In this document: positions 39,692 through 53,414 of the stretch, piece by piece
Position numbering within the stretch: position 1 is the first letter of the stretch
Layout of the letters: every line of letters starts with the position of its first letter
Assembly: GCA_013365325.1 (NCBI GenBank)
Contig: JABVXV010000320.1
Coordinates: 1 to 64,000, forward strand
Length of the DNA: 64,000 nucleotides
From: Dipetalonema caudispina
Lineage: Eukaryota > Nematoda > Chromadorea > Rhabditida > Onchocercidae
Direction of reading: 5' to 3'
The notes under the pieces: model-generated
What the model was told of the DNA's origin: nothing
Seen by the model: only the letters and a program-made list of their open reading frames with translations
The model's database searches: none
Program-made: the position numbers and the translations under genes

Positions 39692-40514
39692 ATAATTGCG
39701 TCCTATGAAGAAATCAGTACATTAAAGTGTTTTATTGTTCATCTTAGATTATAAATATTTGCCTTTCCATAGATGTGATATTTCATGAAATATTTGTAAT
39801 TAATAAATAATAGAATAAATTATTTTTAAAAAGCTTGAAGAATTTCCAACGTCAAATTTCAGAACCATGCGATAATTTGCAAATTTTAAATGCATATACA
39901 CTTTATATTGTAGTCTCATTTTATAACAGCTTTTAATAATGTATTCAGTTTGATACTTCATTTTTTCTTACATAGAAAAATTCCAATCATTTATTTATTT
40001 TTCTATTGCTTTCCTTTCATAATTTTTACTAATCATAACTATTTCCCTTTGTTGTATGAAAAACTGATTTTTTACTGCCTTTTTTATTAAAGTTATTATT
40101 ATTAATAATATTATTATTATTAGTGTTATTATTATTATTATTACTATTATTATTATTATTACTATTATTACTATTATCATTATTATTGTTATTATTATTA
40201 CATAGAAATTTATTAAGAATCTACTTCATTAATGATCCCATTTATCTCCATCACACAACAAATTAAAATGTTTGTACATAGTTCGAGAATTGATGATCGT
40301 ATAAAAAATAAAGAAGCTAAAAAACAAAAAAAAAATTATTATCAATTAGTTAATGATATACGTATATATTTATGTATATTTTATACTATCATTTAGATTT
40401 TAACGGGATCATTTCCTGATTGAGTATTATGAGTGATGATGATGGTATTTCCCTTTTCTGTATATCGTATTTTCGTTGTTGCGTTATCACATATGAATAT
40501 CGAGATGATGAAAA
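39692..40514 (+). other. 3' flank of the carboxypeptidase-like gene
   Basis: Likely 3' UTR and beyond. Candidate AATAAA signals occur near 39800-39820, about 110-130 bases past the stop codon. A (TTA)n repeat follows. Confidence 0.5.
40092..40200. repeat. (TTA)n imperfect trinucleotide repeat
   Basis: About 36 TTA/ATT units with occasional AAT, GTG, CTA and ATC variants. Confidence 0.93.
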
Positions 40515-40567
40515 ATGATGAGTGATTATTTTTATCAATTGCGCCGAAATAGATTGGCAAAATTGAA

Positions 40568-40591
40568 AACAGGCTTTTTGAGAAGCCTGTT
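40568..40591 (+). repeat. 9-bp stem, 6-base loop hairpin
   Basis: AACAGGCTT and AAGCCTGTT form a perfect stem around TTTGAG. It lies inside a 62-codon frame (40515-40703) that has no recognised domain. It may be a structured RNA element or chance. Confidence 0.7.
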
Positions 40592-43500
40592 AAGCTGTGT
40601 TAATTGTGTTCGTTCCTCAATCAACATTTGTCCGTCTTTTGAATTCATTGCTGTATCATTGATATTTCCACCTAAATTTGTTTATGGAATATTTGTGAGA
40701 TAATCAAAAAAATGTGGAATTAACCGGTCATAAATTAGCTAATTGTGCTCAAAAATCTTCTAAATTTGTTGGATTGTTTTGTAAACATCATCATTTGCAC
40801 AATCATGATTAATTGTTAAAAATTTTGTCAGATCTACTGTTGCACTTTCATGAATTTAAAATATAAATCTCAACCAAACCTGGAAATTTTTTCAAATGTC
40901 GCAACGAAAACTTCTTGATAGCATAAAAATGAGGTGAATGAAGTAGTTGTGGTGATAAAATGCGAGCGGTGCAAGATATTCCAAGAAATAATAGCAGTGA
41001 AATCATTGCTATCTGAAATTAAATTGAAAAAAAAAAAATTTTCCCCATTATAAACATATGTTTGTAAACGTAGCATTAATTTTCTTGCACATAAAATATT
41101 TGTTTTTTCAGGTCAATATTTATTTGCTAATTAAAGAAGTATTTTAGAAAACAACGAGAAATGTCAATTTGTCTTTATTATGCAAATTGTAACATTTAAA
41201 ATCATTTCAATATAATTATAATATAACTGCAAATCAAATCTGTTTATTAAAAACCATTATTGTAAACAGTGGAAAGTTAATGATCATTTATTGTTCGTCA
41301 GTCAAAATTTATGTGATTTTACGTTTTTTGTATCGGTATTCCAAATCTTTGTTTTCCGTCCTACGATCTTCCAGATTTTATTCTTCTAAAAGTTTCCACA
41401 GATAATAATTTACTGTTATACTATATTAAGATTAAATGTAATAATGAAGAATCTGTAAGTCTGAATTTTGCTGACTGCTTTCCTGGTCGTTATCATAACA
41501 TTTTTTATCAAATCATATGCTGGCACACCTTTTTGGAAAAAAATGCTATCATTTGAAATCTCAAACTAAAAAGGTAAGTAAAAGAGTAAGCTAACCAATT
41601 CAAACAATACAGAAATTTGAAAAAAATGAACTCGAAAATATTAAATTAAAATGTTTTACTTTTTCAATTGTCGTTGTTACACCTATTAACAAATAACCGT
41701 AAAAATAATGAATTAAGTTTTACATGGGTTTAAAATATTTATCTTATTGTAAAGATAAAAAGATATTATTGATTAATAGGTTAATCGATAAACAGTAATG
41801 CTAAATTTAAAAGTTTTCAATTGAAAAATACGAAAACTGCATGTTTAGCAGTAACACTAACGATTTATACAATAACAATTTAAAACAAATCATTTTTTCA
41901 TCTCTCTAACAAGAATTATTACATGGTTGTCAAGATATTTTGATGACATTCCCGAGATATCTTAGAATAATCATATTCCTATAATGCTTCTATATTAGGT
42001 CAATTTATTCTAAAATACCTATTTTCTCCACCTACATCTACTATCTACAGTTCATTTCTTGTGTATCGAATACTATTTTCCTTTACCAATACCTCATTGA
42101 TTTGTTTCCATATTTTTCACACAAAATTTTTACAATTTAAATTTAATTGATCAAACATTTTCAGACGAAAAGAAGCGTAACCAAAACGAATTTACTTATC
42201 TTTCATATCAGCAAAAAAAAAAAAAGATTTGAAAGTTATATCAAAATTAATCGCTTAAATTTACTTTTAAATTTTAGTTTATAATAAAAAAAAATAGGTG
42301 ACATAAAGCAAATTCAAACTGTACTCTATTCTTCATTTGATTCATTCGTCTTAAAAGAAAAAAAAAATGAACGAAAATTTTGCGGATCAAAATTTAATTA
42401 AGTTTTTCATACCTAATATTTATAAATATCTACATGTAGAGATGCACTTCAGCTTCTTTGTGACAAACACATTCTTAATTTAATTTATCACACAAACGAT
42501 AAAACTTGTCATCAGTGCATTTCTATGATTCATAAAAGCAAGAGAAAATTGAAAAATTACAATTAAATTTTCCCTATACATACATTTTTTTTTTAAAAAA
42601 AAAAAAATGCTCAATCTGACGTAATACGATTTTGTATAAATTATCAAATCTTATGATATAAAAATCACACTAACAAAAAAAAAAAAAAAAAAAAAGAGAA
42701 AAATGGACCAAATAAATGATTCGTTTTGAAAATTATTAAAAATAAAATTTTTTTTTTTTTTTCAATGACTTACTAAATACTAAACTCAATGCAATGTTCA
42801 ATGTGAAATGTGTATACAATATTGTAATTGATTGGTGAAGTATTTTATGAAGGTAATATTGGTAAAAATATTTAATGATAAAATGTGAATAACAATCAAA
42901 TTTATTTCAAATTTTAACTATTACAAAATTGTACATGCAAAAATTTAATCAAAAATGATTTTTTTTTTTTTAAATTTGATTAAATTGTATTACTTCAGCT
43001 AATTTATTATGTAATAAATCCATTCCTAATTATTGTGTCATTACCTTTACATCTATTTTCTTTTCCAATTAACGTATTACATTGAGAAATTTTCAAAAGG
43101 AAAAAAAAAAAAAAAGTGTTTTAAATTACCGTATCTTTCCTTTCTTCATTGAAAAAAAAAAAAAAAAAAAAGAATTTAAGTTTGAATGAATATTAAAGAT
43201 GAATTGTTATATTATGTTATAACATTTCTAAAAAAAAAAGAAAAAAAAGAAAAAAGGAGGAATTTGCAAATTAAATATGTAATCTGTATTATTTTACCGT
43301 AGTCATTTGAATAGATTGCAGTGTAATTTGCATAGTGTTAATATTACTACAATTATAACATGTGTTATTGGAATGAAGTGATTAATTACAGTGTAACAAA
43401 TATTAATTAGCATGCAAAATTTGCACAACTCAAAAAAAAAAAAGCAATTTGCATGAATTCATATTTTTCTACAAATTGCTATGTTCTTCTTTTATTTTCA

Positions 43501-45391
43501 TTTTAACGAAAAACGAAAAGACAAAATATGTAAGTTTTTAAATATTGATTAAGTAAATTGCAAACATTAATAAATAAGACAGTAAATTGCTAAATATTGA
43601 TCGATTAATGAAAAGAAATGAAATTAAGAACAATGTTAGATATATATACGTATTGGATTGAAATTCGATGTATGACGGAAAATATGAAAGCAATGGAAAA
43701 AAAAAAAGAGAGTATTTTAGGCGTGATCGACTAAATTTGAGTCTTGAAATTTATATAGCATTGGCTATCAATGAATTTTACACTTGATGGAATGCTAAAA
43801 ATTTGTTGTGAAATTCAATTGTCATCAGTAATTTTAAAAATGAATGAATGAATAAATCAATAAAGATATTAATATTATTTGATACTTTTATTTGGAAGAA
43901 ATAATTATTGGGAATGAATGAAAAATTTTTGTTTGTATACATATGGAATGAAGCAAAATTTTACTTCAAAACATATGGATTCTTTTCTTTTTCTTTTTTT
44001 TTTGAACTCAGATTTACCAAATCAAATGATTTTTGATCCAATTTTTGTTTAATATGTTATTCATTCCCTTTTAATTTTGAGATACTATGGGTATAATTAA
44101 ATTTATTACTTACTATAAAGCTATAATTGATAATTTTTAGTTAAAACAAAATTGATTATGTTCTGCTGGAAAAAGAAAAAAACAACGTCATTAAGACTAA
44201 TTAACTTTTGTGATTTTTTTTTTTTCTTAAAAAAGAAAAAAATCTTTTTTAAATACATTCTTTTATAAAAGTTGATTTTTCATCATTTTTGTTGAATTTA
44301 TACCCATAAACTTTTCTTATGTGCGTATATCATCTTTAAAATATTATTCTAAACGACATTGCAGATAAATATTGATCGATTTGAATTAAATTATCAAATT
44401 TTATGAAATAAATTTACTTACAAATTCTACGAAAGTATTATCACAGGAATGTACTGAAATAAAATGATGAAAATTTTGGCTGTCACGTTAAAACTTCATC
44501 GTATAAACTAGAAGTTAATATTATAAATTGAAATTTAACTTACATAAACTAAAATTTAATAATGGGGGAAAAATTTTGTTTAAATTTCTTAGTTTTTTTA
44601 TTTATCTTCCTCTATATTTCCAAAGAGTTAATTATAGCTTAATTGATGTAATTAACCAACTTGTTATCCATTCTGTTTATTATAGCTTTCTCTAATTATT
44701 ATCCAGGAAACTCTTCGTAATTTCAAAGTTTTCTAATCGTACTTATGTACTTTTTGGCCTTTAAAAGCTTTTTGGACAGGCTAATATGCTTCCATAGTAA
44801 CATATATGCCTCACGAAAGGAAAGGAAATAAGAAAAGAATTAAATTGATCCATTTGGCAGGATTTATCACAGAATCACCGGTCAACTGACTGACCATTTC
44901 CTCTTTTCTCATCTCATTTCTTCAATTTTTAGTATGTAGTTCATACAAAAGAAATTCATAAATATCAGCTGAATATTTTTGATCTCATATTCGAAATCTG
45001 AAAGATAGAAAAGAAAAGAAAATGGTAGAACTAGAATTACTTTGCAAAAAAACTAAAACTTAAAAATTGCTCGAATTTTTTCCGACTTTTAAGAATTTTG
45101 TTTTAATTTATTCAAATTAAGCAAAGATATAAAATGCTCATTTATTTTCTAGGATCTTTCGATTAATCACTCCTAGTCTTTCTGTTATTTATTATCGATT
45201 AATTGAAATATATCGGTATATAAAATTTGAATTTATGAATTGAATGTATTATATATTAAGTATAAATCAAAAAGATTTTTTTTTTTTTTTTTTGATGAGT
45301 CGAATGAATCGTTGTATTGCTAATAAAAGTATCCTCGCGTTTCTATTTTAAAAAAATAAGTGAGAAATATGCGACAATATAATATGTTAGG

Positions 45392-45413
45392 TATGATATG
45401 ATATGATATGATA
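45392..45413. repeat. (ATGAT)n pentanucleotide repeat
   Basis: Four tandem units of the ATGAT/TATGA pentamer, with a degenerate unit following. Confidence 0.85.
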
Positions 45414-47486
45414 CATGATAGGCTAAAAATGATTGACGTTGACAGGAATCTAATCTAATTATTTATTTTGATTTATCAAACTGTCATTTATCACTTCAAA
45501 ACACGTTAGTAAACAGAGAAGCGATAAGTAAGTGATAAAGCGATCAAATCAAATAGAGCGATACCAGCAAAATATATATTTCGCAAGTGTTTCAGTTTAT
45601 GAAATATATACTTTCAATTATAATATTATTTAAATTAAATTTGTTTCAAATTTGTGTCTGTCTAGATTCACTTACTAACATGTGATTTTATATAAAATAT
45701 TTATTAATTCTTCTGTTAGGGAAAGAAGGAGGATTATAGCCTTCAAAGAATTAAATTGAATTTAAATTATTCATTACTAGTTGATGAGGTAATTGTCAAT
45801 ACTTAACATTAACATATATGACATAATTTTTCATTTGAAACAAAGTTCCGCCCATTCACATTTACATTAATACTGAGATATACACAAATATCTCAGGAAT
45901 GAAATAATTCGAGAATTTCCAAAATTTAAAATTAATTTAATCTGTTTCTTTCATAGTTATGATTAGGTTGAAAATAATTTATCTTCAATGAATAGCAAGA
46001 ATGCTTATAACGTAAAGAAATATAGAGAACAAATTAACAACCGTTGGAAATACTAAAATTAGCAAAAAGTTAAAAAAGTTATTTGTAAAAACTGAAGATG
46101 GTTTTAAATATTACGATAAATTCTCTAACATAAAAATGATTTGGAATATGATTGCTGTAAATTAGAGAGAAATTTAATTAATATTAATAGAAGTAATATA
46201 TTTAAATATGTTATGTTCAAAAACGTTTTGTTTCTTTGAAGAATGCATATTTGCATATATCAAATAGTTGTCACATCAAAATGCAAACCAATTAACTTTT
46301 GTTAAAAATGAATCGTTTGTAAAATTGTCAATAACTTTTTTAAATATTTTTTCATTACTTTATGAAATTCTGATGAAGAAGAAAATTATCAAACTTGCTA
46401 ATAAGCAGCGAAAATTGTTTTCGTTTTGAAACTTTCCAGATTTCATTCATCAAACATTTCAAATTTAATCAATGCAAACTCCATTATTTGTCATATTTAT
46501 TTTGTAAAAATTTAAGAGATATATTCAAATTTCTTATGGGTGAAAAAGCGAAAAAATTCCACTGCAATCATTTTTAGGACCATATTTTTTTCCTTTATTT
46601 TTCTTTTTGGAATTTAAGCAAAAAAAAAAAAATCTAATAAGCAGAAAGTGGGAATGGAAAATGTATAATTAATGTATGGTTGAAAAACAGCCTGAAATTT
46701 TTTGAAACTATTATCTTTTGATGTTTTCAGGATTTTTAACCGATTTTCTTCAATTCATTACTGCCTTTCTCAATAATGCTCCTTTTCCGATAATTAGGCT
46801 CTATTCTATTTTCTTCGAATCTTTTTTTTTCTTCCGTTTTATTCATTACATTATATTTATATTACATTGATATTATATTCCATTTAGCATTTTGTTTACT
46901 TTCTAGATCCTATTTTTACATTTCATTATAAAGATCAAGTTGACAATTGAAATTTCCATAAAATAATTATATAAAATTTCTCGAAATTTTATCAAAATAA
47001 AATAAAATAGCTTCAAAAATAATCAATTTTATCCCTCGAGTATTAAATTTTCCCACATTCACCATCAAATTTCCAAATAAATCCTTATTTGATATTTAGT
47101 GCCTGAATTGTTTCATTTCAGAATTGAAGAGTGTCTATTAAAGTGACATCATGAATAAATTCATGAACATATTCAAGAATCTGTGATAAACAAGATTTGA
47201 TATCAGAAAATCAAAATTTTAGCTGTAAATGCGAACCATCTAATTAATTCAATTTAAAGTGACAGGAACAGGAAGTTTTATTTACGTAAGTAAAATCTTT
47301 TGCTTTCTCTATTTCTAATTGAGTTACTTAGATACTTTGTATGCAAAGCGAAATTTTCATTATACTGCATGAATAGCATAATTAATTTCCTTTTTTTTTA
47401 AAAAAAAAAAGAAAAAGTCGAATAATATTAAGAATTATGATAGCCTATATATGATAATATTTGTTAGTTTAGCTAATTTCAATCAC

Positions 47487-47506
47487 AAAACAAACAAACA
47501 AACAAA
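47487..47506. repeat. (AAAC)n microsatellite
   Basis: About five AAAC units in spacer DNA. Confidence 0.8.
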
Positions 47507-49534
47507 TAAGCTTCCTTAATAAACATTAATAAATTCATTTCACAAGCAATTTCAATTCAAGGAATGTTAGCTAAATTGAAACTTTGGTAAACGATAGCAG
47601 TTGCTTATCAATAATGATAAAAGCGCAATTTATAGTAATTGTAGAAAAAAAAGAGAACAAAGAAAGTAAGAAAATATTGAAATTTGACCTAATGTAACTG
47701 ACTAAATCAACTGTAATGTACTAGTTATGAATTTAGAAGAAATTTCAATAAATATCCAATAAGCGTTGAAGCATTGAAAAGGTAAAAAGTTTTCAAAAAT
47801 GAAATTATTAAATCAGCAAAATTGCTTTCTTCCTGGATTGAAACTAATTCATTTACTTAAAATATTCCATTCAGTACTATGGAATCAAAAAAGGTAAAGT
47901 ATGAAATGATATTTTTCTTTTCGTTGCGCTAAAATTATAAGAGATGAAAGGCCAATGATACATATAATTATTTACTAGCATCGAATGGATAGCAATAATA
48001 GTGTAACCTTATCTAATAATATATATTCAGAAATTTAAATTTTCGATTATTAGGAATACAGTAATTTGTATTTGAAATGATAAAGAACATAATTATTTCA
48101 TACGGGATATAATCATCATGCAAAATACTGTAAGTAAAGTTTATGATTCGAAGAATTTCACTTAACCTATTGATTGATGAAAGCAATAGTCTTATTATCA
48201 AACTTGGAATTGCAAATTTAGAATAAACAATTTGGTAATTTAAAATGTCAGCTTGTTTCGTAATGTAAATAATGTCTCGGATTAACGTATTAGTTTTTTT
48301 TTTTTTTTTTTTGCACTTATTAACTATTATCTAATGTGACAGTTTCAGGAGGCGAAACACTTTACGAACTTGTTGTAAAGCAGCAAGGTCAACACTTGGA
48401 CATTGTCGCTATACCGCTCTCATACCGTCATATCTTATCTATTCCTTAATTGATTACATTACTGTAACAACAGTAACTATGGATGTTGTGCTTATATTAC
48501 TGTATAGCGTTGGCACTTTGATCGTATAATCAAAATGTTAATTGTCACTTCTTCCACAGTAAGTTAGTAAAAGCAAGAATTTAGATGGATTCCATGAATT
48601 TAATAAAATGGCAATCACTAGAAATGTGACTTAAAAAAACAAATAAACATACAGTGAAAATATATTAAAATTAAGTAACTGTGTTTGATAAAATATAAAA
48701 TTTTGAATTTTTTTAGCTTAAATATCAGTTTTTTTAACCAAACAAAATTAATTGTCACAAATTAGCATCACTGGAATAATGCCTTTTGCGCTGGTTTAAA
48801 AATGTTGTATGAAATGAAATTAGAAATATATATGGTGCTAATATTTATAGACATAAAAGTGGTTAAATTTTGCATAAAACTATAATTGAACCCTAAAACG
48901 ATGGATAAATTAAAAAAGATACGTATAACATCAATAGTATTTGTAGTCATAAAATTGGCTAAATTTTTAATGAAATAAACGTTGAGTTTGTGTCATCCCC
49001 TGAATTATTTGACACTATAAAATTCGTTAAATCTTCAATAAACCACTCATTCCAATGAATTTCTAATAAAATCCGAAAATTTATGACATCACTCGACAAT
49101 TTTGCCTTTTTGTTCCTTTTATTTCTTTGTTTCTATTTATTTATTAATATTGTGATGGCGAAACAACTCATGTATCATAATAACTTACACCATTTCCTTC
49201 TTTTAAAAGAAAAAAAAAAAGGTTTCAAGAAAAGTTTTGACATTTAACGATATTTACAAACTTTTAAAAAATTAAAATATAAGGAATAAAAAATTTAATT
49301 TGATGTGAAAGTTGCTTCGTTTTTTTCCTCCGAAAACATCCAATTTGATATGGAATTTGAACTATTCTTAATAAAATTTAATATTCTACAAAAAATATAA
49401 AACAAAAAATATTCCATTATTGCTTGTCACGTTTATTGTAAATTACAAGGGAAAATTTTGAAAATAACAAATGAAAGTGGAGAAAAAATTAAATTTGCTT
49501 AACAAAGTAATGTAAAAAATATTGTTGGTTGTGA

Positions 49535-49540
49535 TTTATT
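49535..49540 (-). other. Polyadenylation signal overlapping the stop codon
   Basis: On the minus strand the stop reads TGAATAAA, so AATAAA begins within the TGA. If used, the 3' UTR would be only about 10-25 bases. Confidence 0.5.
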
Positions 49541-52500
49541 CATATGATAGCATTTTGTAGTTGATCAAGGCAAATAGCAATTGTTCGAGCATTCAATTCC
49601 GTCTCTTCAATCGGTTCTCCGCTTTCTACAACCGGTAACATGGCCACAGGATAGAGTATTCTTGGATCATCCGACATATCTAGTGGTGATGGTGCAAGAT
49701 CTTCCAATGAAACAATTTTTTTGCGACTATCGCTGCAAACAAAAAAAAAAAAAAAAATTGCAATTTCAAATTTCATAAAAAAAGAAAGAAAAAACTTCAT
49801 TGTCTTACTTTTTTTTAGGGATGTATGTAAGTGTTAATGATAAATCAATGTAATAGTCAGAAAATTTCTTTCTAAAATGTTTATTAGCACTAATTAGGAA
49901 GTAAATAATTAAAGAGATGTTAAAATACAAACGTTCTCTTGCAACAAAACAAAGTAATAATTATGCATAAAGTCGAACAAATGTGTGCTATAAGTGGTGA
50001 GAAACGCAGGATTTCACGTCCGATAGTTCCATCAACAAGTTCTGTTTAAAGTACATCATGAAATGAATAAATTAATTACTATTGGATAAACTAAGTTGAA
50101 TTTTTGAACTTAACGAATTTCTTACAGATATAAATTTAACACAAGTGAAGGAATCGATTTATCATAAAATGAGTACTATTTAACTATTTTTCTTGAGGGA
50201 ATTAACTTATCAAATATTGTTAACAAAATTTTTGATTTATTTTGATGAAAATTTCCTTTTATGAATTAATCAAATGTATTTTAGATGAAAAATGAAATAT
50301 TTAATGATGATGATGATATTTCAATATTTATTTTTATCAGTAATTTATAAATTATTACTAAGACTTTTCTGCATAATTTTTTATTCTTATTAATTTCATG
50401 CGTTAAATACGTGTTGTATATTGTAGTTGAACAAAACTTGAACTGAACGTTACAGTTGTATTCTACTTTGTTTACTTCTTGGTCAAAATGTTACAATATT
50501 TTGCTATTATCATTGATATGAATTGAAACAGTAGTAGGATATTTTTAATATCGTAATAAAATATTACCAGTACAAAATTCTCCTGTATATTGTAAAACAC
50601 AATTGCATTTCAAATATTTTAAAAGTGGTGCATTAGGGAAAGTATCTATAGTACAACCACCATAACGACATGGATTCATAATATTATGAAATGAAGTTAA
50701 ATCATGCTCTTCATCACAATCTTGTACATCTGGAATAGATACCTTAGTAGATTGTATTCAGTCGATTTAATAGTTAGAATACAATATATTTTAGTAAATT
50801 TTTACAATTTTAAATAATTGCATATTAAGATTTCACACACGTAAAATGATTTTTTCGCTGTATTACTTTTCGCGCAATATGACGTAAAATGATAAGCGAA
50901 TTATTAGTATGTAAATTTTAAATCTTGAATTAGTTCAAATATAAGTTTTTTCAAAATAGTTCGTTCATATGTTTTAATATTACAGAATGACTCTTTCATT
51001 ATATTATGGAATCGTGAGTAATTATAATTAAAATATAAATGATATTATCATTCTAATAAAGTTGCCAGTACCATTTTAACATTTCATCATTAGTCGGAAA
51101 TAACTGATAAGTATTATAATTCGTAATTTTTTCAATCTATTTTAGTCTATCACATTAAAACTATATTTGCTAATATATATAACATGTACGTATACTTATC
51201 CCGTCTTCCGTATATCAATTCCGTCTTCCGTATATCAAACTATTCATGTTTTGATATTTCTCATGTATGAAATATGACACTATTTAAAAACTATTCATGA
51301 ATCAAATACATTGTATCTTTTGATGATAATAGTTCTATATCATTTAAGCATCTTAACATTCCAAAGTTGTTGGTTGGATTACCGACAACAAATCACAGGA
51401 CAAAATTTCAATTGTTTCTTGATTTCAATTTTTCCAATGGAAGAGAATAACAAATTTCAAAATTCAAAAATATTTTACATCTTTGATTTTTGATCAACTA
51501 AATTAAATTTCTATTTTATTATTGATTAAAATTTTACAATACTTACAAAGATTAATTCGTGAAACCCATTCAATGCCTGGGGCTAAACCAACATGACAAT
51601 CATAGATGCCTTCGTTTTCTTTTTGTGCTGCATAAAGAATAAGACGACCATCTGTTTCATTGAAAGAAAATCGGCTTAAAATATGAAGTAAATTTAAAAT
51701 TAAATTATGTATGAAAATGAGGAAAACTATAAGAAAAAAAAGTCAATGAAGTGAAATCAATGACTAACAGTAAATTTGCAAGTATGAAATATGAAATTTT
51801 AAATTATGTTTAACTTCTGACAAAATATAAAGGATTAGCTTTGAAAGGTTGAAAATATGAGAAAAAAAGAATATTATTTCGAGAAGTTTTTGCCGAATAT
51901 AATCGTTATCATAATAAGTTTAAAATAACAAATGTTTCGAAATTTTATAAAGTTAAATTTTTTAAGGTTAATTTTTTGAATTATTACTAAAATCTTTCAT
52001 TTTATCGAGTTACCTATTCTTAATATCGATAGGGATGCTACGATAATCCTGAATATCACGAAATATCCACTTCATTGGTTTATTTTGATTATCATAATTA
52101 TATCCAGCTGAATTCCAAGATACACAGTTAAGTATGATATGACGTCCCATCGGTACGTAACGTGTTGTCTCGTCAATTTTCACGATTGGCATCGAGATAT
52201 TCATGTTTTCCACAAATACAGGTTGTGGTTCTGTAATAAAAAACTTTTTATTTCTAATGCTACTGTAAAAATATAACACTTCTTTTCTCATCGTATTTGA
52301 AATCTTGAGTTAATAGAAATAAAATATATTTAATAATGTGATTATACGAATTATAATAAAATGTCTTTAATATAGCAAATGATAAGAACATTACTGATAA
52401 TTTTCGCGCCTGTATTTGTTCAATTTTATTTTGGAATTATTAATTATTATAAATGAAATAATTCAAATAGATAGCATGATGTTTCAAACTGAAGAAATAA

Positions 52501-53414
52501 CTTTTTGCTAAAACTAAGATTAAATCAGGTGATATGTCAAATATGAATGTATAAGATAGAGAATTCAATGAAAGATTGTCATAATTGATAAATCAATTTA
52601 TTTTTGTCATTTTTTTTTTCCTTGCAAAAATCTGTCTACTTGTTGAAATGTTAAACAATGTAATTGAAATGTTAGTTTCATTATTTTTTTCATTCCTAAA
52701 GGATATTTCTGCAATGCCTTGAGAAGAAAATTATAGTGAAATCATGTTTGTCATTCGTTTCATTTTTTTCTGCCACATTTTAATCTTAATTTTTGGATTA
52801 ATTCACTTTTAAATACTTCATTTTACATAAGAAATAATTAGTTTCTGTTGAAATGTTTCAACCATCACATTGAAGTAAGGAGGAATTAGAAAAATTTCTT
52901 CTCGTAAATTCTTTGAAGAGTATAAAATATCGTAATCTTTTTGTAATGTTATGATTTCCCATGCGTAAAACTTTGCCTAATTAGGAATAATTTTAAAATT
53001 CGTAAATTAAATTTTGATCGGTAATTTCAGTTGAATAATTGCTATTAAGTTATTCTTGAAAATGATATAAAGTTGATGAATTATTCTTCATTGATAGTTT
53101 ACATTTATTGTATCGTAAAGTTTATTAAAAAGAAATTTTTAGTAAGAAAAGACATATAATAAATTTGTAAATAATATCATACCTGATTTTTTAAATGATT
53201 TTGTGAAGAGAACTATTTGAATTTATAATATATTACCAAAAACTTTATAAATATGAATTTTTTTTCTTATTTATTTGAAAATGCTAATTGTTTTCAAATA
53301 TTTTTGTGCTATTGTAATACTGATGAGAAAGGAAAGTGTAACCGTACCAAAAATAGTATCATTAAACGATTCACAAATTGTCGCAAAAATGAAAAACACC
53401 GGTAACAGCAACAT
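49540..53414 (-). CDS. Secreted-type I membrane protein with one Ig domain and one EGF domain, 291 aa, 6 exons
   Basis: Exons in transcript order: 53414-53348, 52230-52014, 51674-51547, 50729-50568, 50041-49933, 49732-49540; phases join, 876 nt. Residues 1-~14 (MLLLPVFFIFATIC) are a signal peptide. An Ig domain spans ~38-137, with Cys58 (ILNCVSW), Trp77 and Cys121 in the EGIYDC motif. An EGF domain spans 142-190, with six cysteines at 142, 158, 163, 179, 181 and 190 and the CxC...YTGEFC ending. A juxtamembrane segment 191-204 leads to a helix at ~205-225, then CCKR and a ~64-residue cytoplasmic tail. Asn33 and Asn100 are N-glycosylation sites. This Ig-EGF-TM order is that of neuregulins and of small nematode Ig/EGF proteins. 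A role as a cell-surface ligand or adhesion protein is inference. It is divergent from the HMG-CoA reductase gene, with 1.2 kb between the start codons. Confidence 0.85.
51201..51238. repeat. Two direct copies of an 18-bp unit
   Basis: CCGTCTTCCGTATATCAA occurs at 51201-51218 and 51221-51238, separated by TT. It lies in the intron between the Ig and EGF exons of the minus-strand gene. Confidence 0.9.

Larger units (their letters stand above)
40592..49534. other. 9-kb AT-rich spacer
   Basis: No gene is supported. It contains A-runs (e.g. 42675-42695, 43082-43095, 43150-43171), T-runs (45279-45293, 48295-48312), an (ATGAT)n repeat and an AAAC repeat. An isolated exon-like frame at 48349-48449 is discussed in findings. 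Confidence 0.6.

Noticed and set aside
40515..40703. 62-codon frame downstream of the carboxypeptidase-like gene
   Set aside because: Composition is fairly protein-like, but there is no homology I recognise, and a hairpin lies inside; not enough to call a gene.
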